From: Streptomyces sp. NBC_01478
Lineage (GTDB): Bacteria > Actinomycetota > Actinomycetes > Streptomycetales > Streptomycetaceae
Assembly (NCBI RefSeq): GCF_036227225.1
Contig: NZ_CP109444.1
Span: 868,001-932,000 of the forward strand
Direction: 5' to 3'
DNA: 64,000 nucleotides
A model generated the notes under the pieces. It was not told where the DNA came from. It searched no databases and saw nothing but the letters and a program-made list of their open reading frames with translations. Position numbers and translations under genes: made by a program. Below are positions 35,832 through 43,766 of the stretch, piece after piece. The stretch's first letter is position 1; every line of letters starts with the position of its first letter.

Positions 35832-36470
35832 TCAGCCCGCCACAGGCCCGACCTCGTCCACCACGACCCGTGCCTGCTTCTCCGGCACCCCGGCCGCGAT
35901 GAGCGCGGCGGTCGCCGCACGGGTCCCGTCGTCCTCCAGTTCCCCGGAGTTGACCTCTTCGAGCAGGGCGATCGTCAGGGCTTCCAGTCCTGCGCTCAGC
36001 ACGGCGGGCGGCAGTTGGGTGTGGAAGACGCCGTCGCGCTGACCGCGGTCCAGGATGGTGGCGGCCGCGCGGCGGGCCGGGGCCAGGATCTCGGTGACGC
36101 GCTCCTGGCCCAGGTCACGGCGGGCCAGCGCCAGGAGGAGCCGGTAGCGGTCCCCCACGGTCCACAGCGACAGCACGAAGCGCGCGAACGACCGCTCGGC
36201 CGGCTCCGCCTCCGGACCGGACGGTGCCGGGTCGGCGGGCAGCACGCCCAGCAAGGCCTCCGACGCCTCCTCGGCCAGCGCCTCCAGCAGCGCCTCCCGG
36301 CCGGGGAAGTGCCCGAACAGGGTGCGTCGTACGACACCGGAGGCGCGCGCGAGTTCCTCCAGGGTGATGTCCGGGTTCCGGCCCAGTTCCCGGCGGGCCG
36401 TGGCCAGGATGCGTTCCCGGTTGGAGCGCGCGTTGCTTCGCTGGGGGACACGGGCCGGGGGCTTGGTCAC
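35832..36470 (-). CDS. TetR-family regulator, paralogue of the 34371 gene
   Basis: A 212-residue TetR protein. The N-terminal helix-turn-helix is NRERILATARRELG followed by LEELARASGVVRRTLFGHF. The core AARFVLSLWTVGDRYRLL-type segment and RDLGQERVTEIL match the neighbouring TetR closely through most of the length, including the C-terminal ALIAAGVP. The two genes thus look like products of a duplication that now flank the DUF2993 gene in convergent order. GTG 36470 follows GAGG; ATG 36551 is a longer alternative. The stop is three bases from the DUF2993 stop. Ligand and targets are unknown. Confidence 0.9.
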   Translation of the reverse strand: MTKPPARVPQRSNARSNRERILATARRELGRNPDITLEELARASGVVRRTLFGHFPGREALLEALAEEASEALLGVLPADPAPSGPEAEPAERSFARFVLSLWTVGDRYRLLLALARRDLGQERVTEILAPARRAAATILDRGQRDGVFHTQLPPAVLSAGLEALTIALLEEVNSGELEDDGTRAATAALIAAGVPEKQARVVVDEVGPVAG

Positions 36471-36605
36471 GGACAACCTCGGTGAAGTGCGGGAACACGG
36501 AGCGGGGGCGAGCGGTACGTCCAGTCTGGCACGCGCCCTCGGCCCCCTCACGTCACGGCACCGCGGGCGGCGGCCGAGCCACCACGGTCCGTCCGCCGCC
36601 GTCCG

Positions 36606-37184
36606 TCAGCAGTGGGGACGCAGGTAACGGTCGAGCCGGGACTGGGCCATGCTCGCGCTCAGTCCGAGCGCGTTGCCCAGCGACTCGTCCGACATGTCGT
36701 CGGCCTGCGCACCGTAGGCCGCTTCCTTGCCCACCCGCCCCGCCATGCGCTCCAGCATGGCCACCGCCTTCAGCGCGGCCACCGGCGCAGTGTCCGCGAG
36801 CGCGTCGAGCCGCTCCTCCAACTGCTCCATCAGATCGGAGAGTTGCTCCGGCAGCGGGACCGTACGCCGTTCGACCGCGTTGATGTGTTCCCACCAGTCG
36901 TCGTACGCGTCGGAGGTGTCCAGATCGTCCAGATCGTGGTCCTCCACCCGGTCCCAGTCGATGGGATGGCTCTCCCCGCGCCAGCCGCACGCGCAGGAAG
37001 CCCGCCAGCCCGCCGCCTTCGGCCGGCCCAGCCAGCCGTTGTAGGCCCACCACTCACGCGTCTCGAAGCCACAACTGCCGCTGCCCACATCCAGATACAC
37101 GGATTTCGGCTCACTGCCGTCGGCGAGGACCGCCCCCACGATGCCCTCGTGGGACTCCCCGAACTCCTCACTCCGCCACGCCAC
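36606..37184 (-). CDS. Conserved-looking hypothetical protein with Cys/Trp-rich centre
   Basis: A 192-residue soluble protein. The N-terminal half is rich in Trp and Cys (SGSCGFETREWWAYNGW, then ASCACGWRGES), with CxC and further Cys arranged as a possible zinc-binding site. The middle is acidic (DHDLDDLDTSDAYDDWWEH). The C-terminal helices LEERLDALADTAP and SLGNALGLSASMAQSRLDRY resemble a sigma-region-4-like or helix-turn-helix pair, but not convincingly. GTG 37184 follows a GGGGGAG site. I do not recognise the family. It lies downstream of a sigma-factor gene but after a terminator. Confidence 0.7.
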   Translation of the reverse strand: MAWRSEEFGESHEGIVGAVLADGSEPKSVYLDVGSGSCGFETREWWAYNGWLGRPKAAGWRASCACGWRGESHPIDWDRVEDHDLDDLDTSDAYDDWWEHINAVERRTVPLPEQLSDLMEQLEERLDALADTAPVAALKAVAMLERMAGRVGKEAAYGAQADDMSDESLGNALGLSASMAQSRLDRYLRPHC

Positions 37185-37211
37185 AACTCCCCCTTCCGGC
37201 AACCCCGCGAC

Positions 37212-37244
37212 GGCCGGGCCGACACCTGAGGTGCCGGCCCGGCC
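37212..37244 (-). terminator. Hairpin terminator after the sigma-factor gene
   Basis: The arms 37212-37226 and 37230-37244 (GGCCGGGCCGACACC and GGTGCCGGCCCGGCC) pair over 15 positions with one mismatch and a three-base loop. The hairpin stands 80 bases downstream of the sigma-factor stop and just before the start of the next gene on the same strand. Confidence 0.6.
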
Positions 37245-37326
37245 ACAGTACGAGGATGCCGCGGAACGGACATCCGGGGAGGGTGAAGTCACCCAACAAC
37301 CCGGCTTGTTGGGCCGGAGCGGCCCG

Positions 37327-38205
37327 TCAGGCGACCGCGGGGTCGAGCAGTCCCGCGCGCAGCCGGCGGAGCATCCGGCTGATGAGCCGGGACACATGCA
37401 TCTGGGAGATGCCGAGCACCTCGCCGATCTCGGCCTGGGTGCGCTCCTCGACGTAGCGCATGTGGATGATCTGCCGCTCGCGCTCGTCGAGTTGGGCGAT
37501 CAGCGGGGCCAAGGAGCTGAGGTCGTCGACCAGTTCGAGCCCCGGGTCGTCCGAACCGATGACATCGGCCAGCACGGTCTCGCCCTCGGTGCCCGCGTCG
37601 GTGCTGAGTGCCGCGTCCAGCGAGGAGGAGGTGTAGCCGTTGGACGCCTTGCGGGCCTCGATGACCTCTTCCTCGGTCAGGCACATCAGCTCGGACAGTT
37701 CCCGTGTGGTGGGCGTACGGCCGAGGCGGGAGCGCAGTTCCTCGGTCGCCTTGGCCAGCTCGACCCGGGCCTCCTGCAACCGCCGGGGCACATGGACGGC
37801 CCAACTGGTGTCGCGGAAGAAGCGCTTGATCTCGCCGACGATGTAGGGGACGGCGAACGACGTGAACTCCACCTGCCGCGAGAGCTCGAACCGGTCGATC
37901 GCCTTGATGAGTCCGATCGTGCCGACCTGGACGATGTCCTCCATCTCGTCGTGGCTACGGCTGCGGAAGCGCGCGGCCGCGTAGCGCACGAGGGAGAGGT
38001 TCATCTCGATCAGGGTGTTGCGCACGTACTGGAACTCGTGGGTGCCTTCCTCCAGCGAGGTCAGCCGGTCGAAGAACTGGCGCGACAGCTCACGCGCGTC
38101 CTTCGGGCTCACCTTCGACGGCTCCGCGATCAGCGGGAGAGGCCCCCCGGCCGTCACCCGCTGCTCTGCCGTGGCGTGTACCTCCACTGCCGTCACGGCT
38201 GCCAT
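37327..38205 (-). CDS. SigB/SigF-type stress RNA polymerase sigma factor
   Basis: About 292 residues. Region 2 includes MNLSLVRYAAARF, DIVQVGTIGLIKAIDRFE and VEFTSFAVPYIVGEIKRFFRD (positions about 70-130). Region 3 follows with ELAKATEELRSRLGRTPT. Region 4 is LDERERQIIHMRYVEERTQ and EVLGISQMHVSRLISRML. This is the SigB/SigF/SigG group, which in Streptomyces has many members acting in osmotic stress and development and is controlled by RsbW-type anti-sigma factors. ATG 38205 is preferred; GTG 38214 is also in frame. A phosphatase and an RsbW-like ATPase lie within 3 kb. Confidence 0.95.
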   Translation of the reverse strand: MAAVTAVEVHATAEQRVTAGGPLPLIAEPSKVSPKDARELSRQFFDRLTSLEEGTHEFQYVRNTLIEMNLSLVRYAAARFRSRSHDEMEDIVQVGTIGLIKAIDRFELSRQVEFTSFAVPYIVGEIKRFFRDTSWAVHVPRRLQEARVELAKATEELRSRLGRTPTTRELSELMCLTEEEVIEARKASNGYTSSSLDAALSTDAGTEGETVLADVIGSDDPGLELVDDLSSLAPLIAQLDERERQIIHMRYVEERTQAEIGEVLGISQMHVSRLISRMLRRLRAGLLDPAVA

Positions 38206-38346
38206 GTCGCCCACCCCATTCGTCCGAAGGAACTTCTGTCTTCAGGCCCCTGCCCCGCTTCTCGCGGCTCATTCCCCCTGATGCCGAGAGATTCGGGGCG
38301 CGCACCTCGTTCTCCGTGTCGAAGGACCCATCGAAGTACCCGCGGT

Positions 38347-39159
38347 CTAGGCGTTCTTGCGGCCGACTCCCGCGTAGACCCAGTACTCCGACGGGTTCTC
38401 CGGGATCTCGTCCGCCGGGTCCGGGCGCCACAGGGGGACATAGGTCAGACCGGGCGCGACGAGGTCGAAGCCGTCGAACAGACCGAGGATCTCGTCGTGG
38501 GAACGGGCGGTGACGGGTGAAGTGGCCTTGGAGCTGTACAACTTGCCCACGGCCGCCGCGGTGTCGGGGCGGTCCTGGTTCGTGGCATGGCTCAGCGCGA
38601 GCCAACTGCCCCCGGGCAGCTCGTCGCGGAAGGCGGCGACGATGCCGGCCGGGTCCTCCGCGGGCGTGACGAAGTGCAGGATCGTGATCATCAGTACGGC
38701 GACGGGCTGCTCGAAGTCGATCAACTTCCGTAGCTGCGGCGCGGACAGGACGTCGGCCGGTCTGCGGATGTCGCCGTCGACGATGTCCGCGTCCGGGTTG
38801 TCGGCGAGGAGGGAGGTGCTGTGGGCGACGGCCACCGGGTCGTTGTCCACGTAGACCACGCGCGCTCCGGGGGCGGCCGCCTGCGCGACCTCGTGGACGT
38901 TGCCCTGGGTGGGAATGCCCGAGCCGAGGTCGATGAACTGCCGTACCCCGGACTCGACCAGGAAGCGCACGGCCCGGCCGAGGAAGTCTCGGTTGGCGCG
39001 GGCCAGGGTGCGAACCTGGGGGTCGATCGCCGTGAACGCGGCCAACGCCTCGCGGTCTATGGCGAAATTGTGCTCACCGCCCAGCATCGCGTCGTACATT
39101 CGGGCGACACTCGCTTTGTGCGGATCGATCCCCTGCGGCAGGCCTCCACTGTCCGGCAC
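38347..39159 (-). CDS. SAM-dependent methyltransferase, DUF574-type
   Basis: A 270-residue protein. PHKASVARMYDAMLGGEHNF near residue 13 is the conserved opening of an actinobacterial methyltransferase family. FIDLGSGIPTQGNVHEVAQ holds the SAM-binding loop, VVYVDNDPVAVAHS the acidic residue after strand 2, and ITILHFVTPAEDP a later core strand. GTG 39159 is five bases from GGGGAG. Substrates for the family are not known. The same family recurs at 42584-43411, four genes away. It is divergent from the phosphatase gene. Confidence 0.93.
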   Translation of the reverse strand: MPDSGGLPQGIDPHKASVARMYDAMLGGEHNFAIDREALAAFTAIDPQVRTLARANRDFLGRAVRFLVESGVRQFIDLGSGIPTQGNVHEVAQAAAPGARVVYVDNDPVAVAHSTSLLADNPDADIVDGDIRRPADVLSAPQLRKLIDFEQPVAVLMITILHFVTPAEDPAGIVAAFRDELPGGSWLALSHATNQDRPDTAAAVGKLYSSKATSPVTARSHDEILGLFDGFDLVAPGLTYVPLWRPDPADEIPENPSEYWVYAGVGRKNA

Positions 39160-39185
39160 CACAACTCCCCTTCGCCCGAAGATCC

Positions 39186-40652
39186 TTGACGCGTCATCAT
39201 ATAGTTGCCGCCGAAAGCACGGCAGACCGCTTGTCCCCCCACGCCACGCGGCCGGTCCCCACCCGGAAAGGCACGACCCTGCGGAACGAACCGCGCAGTC
39301 ACCACCGTGACGCACTCCCCGCCGGGCCCCCACGCCGCAGGCCGGCCTTCGCCCCCGCCGCGGACGTGATCGGCTCCGAGCTCGACCTGCGGCTGACCGG
39401 CAGCCATGTGGTGCACGCGCTGACGCCCGGGTTCTGCGACGCGGCGTCGGTGTATCTGCTGGAGCGCTGGGTGCTGGAGGAGAACGCGTATCCCTCCGTG
39501 GATCCGCCGCAGATCGAGGCGCGTCGGCTGGCGGTGCGGGTGGGCGCCGAGGCGCCGGAGAGCTGGGACGGGGTACTGCCGGTCGGCGAGGTGGTCGTCT
39601 TCCCCCGCGAGACTCCGTACGCACGCGCCCTCGCCTCCGGGCACTCGCAGGTGCTCGACGGGGTGGACCAGCACACCTCCGATCGGCTGCTGGCCTCTGC
39701 CGGCGGGGACGCGCAGCGGATAGACGATCTGCTGCACACGGCGTCGTTCCTCGTCGTGCCGCTCCAACTGCGGGGCGCCACCGTCGGGTTCATCGCCTGC
39801 ACGCGCGGACCGGAGCGGGATCCGTTCCTGCCCGGCGAGGCGGTGGCCGTGGAGTCGCTGGCGGCCCGGACCGCCGTGGCCCTGGACAACGCGCGCCGCT
39901 ACGAACGCGAGCGGCGCACCGCGCTGGCCATCCGCAACAGCCTGCTCCCGGACCCGGCCCAGGCGTTCCCCGGCTGCCGCATCGCCCACGGCTATCTCCC
40001 GGCAGGCCAGGGCAACATCATCGGCGGCGACTGGTTCGACGTCCTGCCCCGCCCCGGCGGCCGGGTCGGCCTGGTCGTCGGCGACGCGATGGGCCACGGC
40101 CCCGAATCCGCCGTGGCCATGATCCAGTTGCGTACGGCGGTGCGCACCCTGGCCCGGCTCGACATGGAGCCGGCCGAACTCATGCGCCGCCTCGACGAGT
40201 TGGCCTACGACACCCCGGGCGCGTCGTTCGCGACCTGCATCTACGCCGAGTGGGACGCCCGGGCGCACTCCTGCACCCTGGTCGGCGCCGGCCACCCGCC
40301 GCCGCTGCTGCGCGGCCCGGACGGACCGGCCCTGCCGGTCACGCTCGCCAGCGCGGGACTGCCGCTGGGGCTCGGCGCGGGCACCTACGAGGCCACGGTG
40401 CTGACCATCGACGAACCGGCCCTGCTCCTGCTGTACAGCGACGGGCTGGTCGAGTCGCGGCACGCCGACATAGACCAGGAGATCGCCGGTCTGGCCCGGG
40501 CCCTGGACACGGCCGCCGCCGAGCCCACCCGGGCCGACGGCCCGGAAGGGTTCCCGACGTTGTGCGCGCGGCTGCTGCGCGCCCCGTCCGCGACGCCCGG
40601 GGCGGACGACCGCACGTTGCTGCTGGCCGAGTTGACGCCCGCGACCACCTGA
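39186..40652 (+). CDS. SpoIIE-type (PP2C) serine phosphatase with GAF-like domain
   Basis: Up to 488 residues. The N-terminal half resembles a GAF sensor domain (HALTPGFCDAASVYLLE, then FLVVPLQLRGATVGFIA and SLAARTAVALDNARRYERER). The C-terminal 240 residues are an SpoIIE/RsbU PP2C phosphatase: GGDWFDVLPRPGGRVGLVVGD, AMGHGPESA and YSDGLVESR carry the metal-binding Asp residues. Such enzymes dephosphorylate anti-anti-sigma proteins. The start is uncertain. TTG 39186 has no ribosome binding site, while CTG 39279 has GGAAAGG seven bases upstream and would give 457 residues. It is convergent with an RsbW-like ATPase gene. Confidence 0.88.
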   Translation: MTRHHIVAAESTADRLSPHATRPVPTRKGTTLRNEPRSHHRDALPAGPPRRRPAFAPAADVIGSELDLRLTGSHVVHALTPGFCDAASVYLLERWVLEENAYPSVDPPQIEARRLAVRVGAEAPESWDGVLPVGEVVVFPRETPYARALASGHSQVLDGVDQHTSDRLLASAGGDAQRIDDLLHTASFLVVPLQLRGATVGFIACTRGPERDPFLPGEAVAVESLAARTAVALDNARRYERERRTALAIRNSLLPDPAQAFPGCRIAHGYLPAGQGNIIGGDWFDVLPRPGGRVGLVVGDAMGHGPESAVAMIQLRTAVRTLARLDMEPAELMRRLDELAYDTPGASFATCIYAEWDARAHSCTLVGAGHPPPLLRGPDGPALPVTLASAGLPLGLGAGTYEATVLTIDEPALLLLYSDGLVESRHADIDQEIAGLARALDTAAAEPTRADGPEGFPTLCARLLRAPSATPGADDRTLLLAELTPATT

Positions 40653-40692
40653 ACAGGCCGCGGGCGTCCTCGCCCCCTCCACGTGTCCGGCC

Positions 40693-41139
40693 TCAATAGC
40701 CGGTGGACAGTATGGCCCAGACGGCTTTGCCGCCGGTGAGCGTCGATCTGTCGACCCCCCAGGTGTCCGCGATCGCCTGCACGATGAACAGTCCGCGCCC
40801 GCTCTCGTCGTCGGCGCACGGCACACAGCGGGAGAGGTCGCCGCCCGTGTAGTCGTGGTCGTGGACCTCGATGCGGAGACTACGGTCGGTGACGATCCCG
40901 ACACCGCACAGGAGCCGTGCGCTGGGTGTGTGGCACACCCCGTTGGTCGCCAACTCGGAGATCAGCAGCACCGCGTCGTCGCGCACCTCCTCGGGCAGGC
41001 CCCACTTGGCCAGGTGCGCGCCCATGACGTGCCGGGCGGTCCGGACGCCGGAGCGGTGTGCCGGAAGCTCCAGCCAGTGCGCCAGGTCAGGGCTCGCGAC
41101 GTCTAAGAGCTGCGGGGAGGGAGTCGTGTGGGGGGACAC
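40693..41139 (-). CDS. RsbW-like ATP-binding protein (HATPase_c)
   Basis: A 148-residue GHKL ATPase of the kind common in Streptomyces. The N box is VLLISELATNGVCHT, the G1 region is DDESGRGLFIV, and LSRCVPCADD contains a Cys pair before it. Relatives act as anti-sigma factors or kinases of anti-anti-sigma proteins. GTG 41139 follows GGAAGG with nine bases between. The gene is convergent with the phosphatase and divergent from the XRE gene. Pairing with the nearby sigma factor is a guess from position only. Confidence 0.88.
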   Translation of the reverse strand: MSPHTTPSPQLLDVASPDLAHWLELPAHRSGVRTARHVMGAHLAKWGLPEEVRDDAVLLISELATNGVCHTPSARLLCGVGIVTDRSLRIEVHDHDYTGGDLSRCVPCADDESGRGLFIVQAIADTWGVDRSTLTGGKAVWAILSTGY

Positions 41140-41378
41140 GGTGGTTCGCCTTCCATCGGGGGCGGGCGCAGGCGGGAGACGCACAGCATCAGCAACCGGC
41201 CTGCCGGACTTGGGGGTTCCGGCGTGCGGCCTAGATCGCTCACACAAGTAACTATGCCCATAGCTCAGTTCAAGCTGCAACCGACTCCCTGATAATTTCA
41301 GAACGACGGTTTCTGTCTGGCGGCATCACCAAGTCGCTGTCAGACTAAGGCCGGTGACAGTCCCTCAGGAGGTTGGGC

Positions 41379-42251
41379 GTGAGCGAGGCTCGTTCGGGCA
41401 CCGGCACCGGTGCACCCACCGTTCTCCGCATGATCCTCGGCCGGCGGCTGCAGGACCGGCGACAGGGTGCGGGCGTGTCCCTGGAGAACGCCGCCAAGGC
41501 CCTGCGGGTGACCTCCCTCACCATCCGCCGTCTGGAGAAGGCCGAGGTCGGCCTCAAACCGCTCTACGTCGAGAAGCTGCTGGAGACCTACGGCGCCGAC
41601 CGCCAGGAGATCGAGGAGTTCGTCGCCCTCGCCGACCGGGCGAACGAACCCGGCTGGTGGCACGCCTACCGCGACGTGCTGCCCGGCTGGTTCACCGCCT
41701 ATGTGAGCCTGGAGACCGGCGCCAGGACCCTGCGCACCTATGAGCCCCACTACGTCACGGGCCTCCTCCAGACGTACGACTACGCGCGAGCCGTACTGAG
41801 CGGCGGCTTCCCGAACGACAACGACGAGGACCTCGAACGGCGGGTGCAGTTACGTCTGCGCCGGCAGAGTCTGCTGGAGGGGCCGGACTCGCCCACCTTG
41901 TGGGCGGTGCTGGAAGAAGCCGTGCTCCACCGGGTGGTGGGCGGTCCCGCGGTCATGCGGGACCAGATAGACCGGCTCCTCGAGGTTTCGGAACTGGACC
42001 ACGTCAGTGTCGACATCGTCCCGTTCTCGGCGGGTGCCCACGTCGGGGCGTGCGCACCCTTCACCTATTTCCGGTTCAGGGAACCGGAGCTGCCCGACGT
42101 CGTCTACAGCGAGATCCTCTCCGCCTCCATGTACCTGGACCAGCGATCCGATGTCGTGGCCCACCTGGAAGCGCACAACAGGATGTCGCTGCTGACCTCG
42201 TCCGCGGACAGCAAGGCGCTCTTGAACCGCATGCGCAAGGAGTACTCATGA
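41379..42251 (+). CDS. XRE regulator with DUF5753 domain (WhiJ-like)
   Basis: A 290-residue protein. The helix-turn-helix is at about residues 15-70 (LGRRLQDRRQGAGVSLENAA, LTIRRLEKAEVGL). The DUF5753 domain follows, opened by EPGWWHAYRDVLPGWFTAYVS, with YEPHYVTGLLQTYDYARAVL, and ending near the C terminus. In Streptomyces such genes precede a small DUF397 gene, as WhiJ does, and the pairs influence development. GTG 41379 is six bases from CAGGAGG. The stop overlaps the next start by four bases. Confidence 0.94.
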   Translation: MSEARSGTGTGAPTVLRMILGRRLQDRRQGAGVSLENAAKALRVTSLTIRRLEKAEVGLKPLYVEKLLETYGADRQEIEEFVALADRANEPGWWHAYRDVLPGWFTAYVSLETGARTLRTYEPHYVTGLLQTYDYARAVLSGGFPNDNDEDLERRVQLRLRRQSLLEGPDSPTLWAVLEEAVLHRVVGGPAVMRDQIDRLLEVSELDHVSVDIVPFSAGAHVGACAPFTYFRFREPELPDVVYSEILSASMYLDQRSDVVAHLEAHNRMSLLTSSADSKALLNRMRKEYS

Positions 42252-42499
42252 CCACCACCGACGACCAGGTCTACAACGGGATGCCCGCGTCGAGCCTCGG
42301 CGAGCAGGGCTGGGAGTGCCCCTGGAGCGGTCCCAACGGGGGTCAGTGCGTGGAGACGAAGCAACTGGCCGACGGGCGGATCGCGTTGCGCCAGTCGACC
42401 GACCCCGCCGGACCCGCGCTGATCTACACGCCCCAGGAGATGGCCGCGTTCGTCGACGGGGTCAAGCGAGGACTGGCCGACCACCTGATGGCCGGCTGA
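42248..42499 (+). CDS. DUF397 small protein, partner of the XRE gene
   Basis: An 83-residue DUF397 protein: PWSGPNGGQCVETKQLADG, then VALRQSTDP-type IALRQSTDPAG, and IYTPQEMAAFVDGVKRG at the end. ATG 42248 overlaps the stop of the XRE gene (ATGA), so synthesis is coupled. DUF397 proteins have been compared to antitoxins and act with their XRE partner in controlling gene expression. The Cys is conserved in position with other members. Confidence 0.92.
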   Translation: MTTTDDQVYNGMPASSLGEQGWECPWSGPNGGQCVETKQLADGRIALRQSTDPAGPALIYTPQEMAAFVDGVKRGLADHLMAG

Positions 42500-42583
42500 A
42501 CCACACCACGGGCGTGGGGAACCGGAGCCTGCCCGGCTGCGACCTGCCCGAGACACCGACGCACACCACTTGAGAGGGAGAGC

Positions 42584-43411
42584 ATGACCAACGCCCACGC
42601 CGCACGGGAGATCGACACCAGCAGGCCGCACTCCGCCCGCATGTACGACTACTACCTGGGCGGCAAGGACCACTTCGAGGTCGACAAGCAGGCGGCCGAG
42701 GCGGTCTCGGGCGTCTTCACCGGCGTCTTCGTGGCCGCCCGGGAGAACCGCGCGTTCATGCACCGGGCCACCCGGGCCCTCGCCCGGGAGCACGGCATCC
42801 GCCAGTGGCTCGACATCGGCACGGGCATCCCCACCGAGCCGAACCTGCACCAGGTCGCCCAGTCCGTGGTGCCCGAGGCCCAGGTGGTCTACGCCGACAA
42901 CGACCCCCTGGTCCTCAAGTACGCCGAGCGCCTGATGCGGAGCACCAAGCAGGGCCGCACCGCGTACGTCCAGGCGGACGTGAACGACCCCGAGACGCTC
43001 CTCAACTCGCCCGAGGTCGCCGAGATACTCGACTTCGACCAGCCGATCGCGCTGTCCCTCAACGCGCTGCTGCACTTCGTCACCGACGAGCAGGACCCGT
43101 ACGGGATCGTGGACCGTCTGATGTCGGTCCTGCCTTCGGGCAGCGCCCTGGCCATCAGCCACGTCACCGCGGACTTCGACCCCGAGCCCTGGGCGAAGGT
43201 CGTCGCGATCTACGAGGAGGGCGGGACACCGGTGAAGGTCCGTACCCGGGACGAGGTCGCGCGTTTCTTCACCGGGCTCGATCTGCTCGACCCGGGTCTC
43301 GCCGTCGGCCACCGCTGGCGCCCCGACCCCGTGAGCGAGGACCGTGACGAGGCGGACGCGCCCACGGACGCCAAGGTCAGCCTGTGGACCGGGGTGGGCA
43401 TCAAGCCGTAG
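42584..43411 (+). CDS. SAM-dependent methyltransferase, DUF574-type
   Basis: A 275-residue protein clearly paralogous to the 38347-39159 product. It opens with SRPHSARMYDYYLGGKDHFE, has the SAM loop WLDIGTGIPTEPNLHQVAQ, the strand VVYADNDPLVLKYAE and NALLHFVTDEQDPYG. ATG 42584 follows GAGAGGGAG-like bases. It is probably cotranscribed with the XRE/DUF397 pair, 84 bases upstream. The family is abundant in Streptomyces, often next to XRE/DUF397 genes; the methyl acceptor is unknown. Confidence 0.93.
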   Translation: MTNAHAAREIDTSRPHSARMYDYYLGGKDHFEVDKQAAEAVSGVFTGVFVAARENRAFMHRATRALAREHGIRQWLDIGTGIPTEPNLHQVAQSVVPEAQVVYADNDPLVLKYAERLMRSTKQGRTAYVQADVNDPETLLNSPEVAEILDFDQPIALSLNALLHFVTDEQDPYGIVDRLMSVLPSGSALAISHVTADFDPEPWAKVVAIYEEGGTPVKVRTRDEVARFFTGLDLLDPGLAVGHRWRPDPVSEDRDEADAPTDAKVSLWTGVGIKP

Positions 43412-43429
43412 CCCCGACCTGGGGGCGGG

Positions 43430-43557
43430 CGGCGTTACGTGCGGGCCCAACGGCGTTACGTGCGGGAAACCTTGACGAGGGCGGTGCCGGATGCCACGAT
43501 TCCGGCGCCGCCATGTTTGCGTAAACATCCGGATGGAGCAGCGTGTTTACGCAAACA
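43430..43557 (+). promoter_or_regulatory. Promoter and paired operators of the GH5 gene
   Basis: CGGCGTTACGTGCGGG occurs exactly twice, at 43430-43445 and 43451-43466, 21 bases apart. TTGACG at 43472-43477 and CACGAT at 43495-43500 are 17 bases apart and make a good promoter. Just downstream, TGTTTGCGTAAACA (43514-43527) and TGTTTACGCAAACA (43544-43557) are near-palindromes 30 bases apart and are exact reverse complements of each other. They resemble LacI-family operators. The remaining 200 bases to the gene show nothing else. Confidence 0.65.
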
Positions 43558-43766
43558 TCCCCGCGCGGCCGGTGACGGAGGGAGGGGAGGAGGCCACCGG
43601 CGAGCAGCGCCCACCACGCCATCACTCCCCCAACTCCACCGAGCCCACCGGGCTTTGGGACGACGAGCCGACGTCATCCGTCCCGCCCGGCACCTGTTCC
43701 GACGGCCGCTCAGCCGCGCGCTGGCCTCGCCATGCGCCGAGTCGCCATTCCTGAAAGGGCAAGTCG

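Noticed and set aside
41241..41378. AT-rich spacer before the XRE gene as a mobile element edge or attachment site
   Set aside because: It contains a short CTATG-CC-CATAG palindrome but no tRNA, integrase or long repeat. A promoter region explains it.
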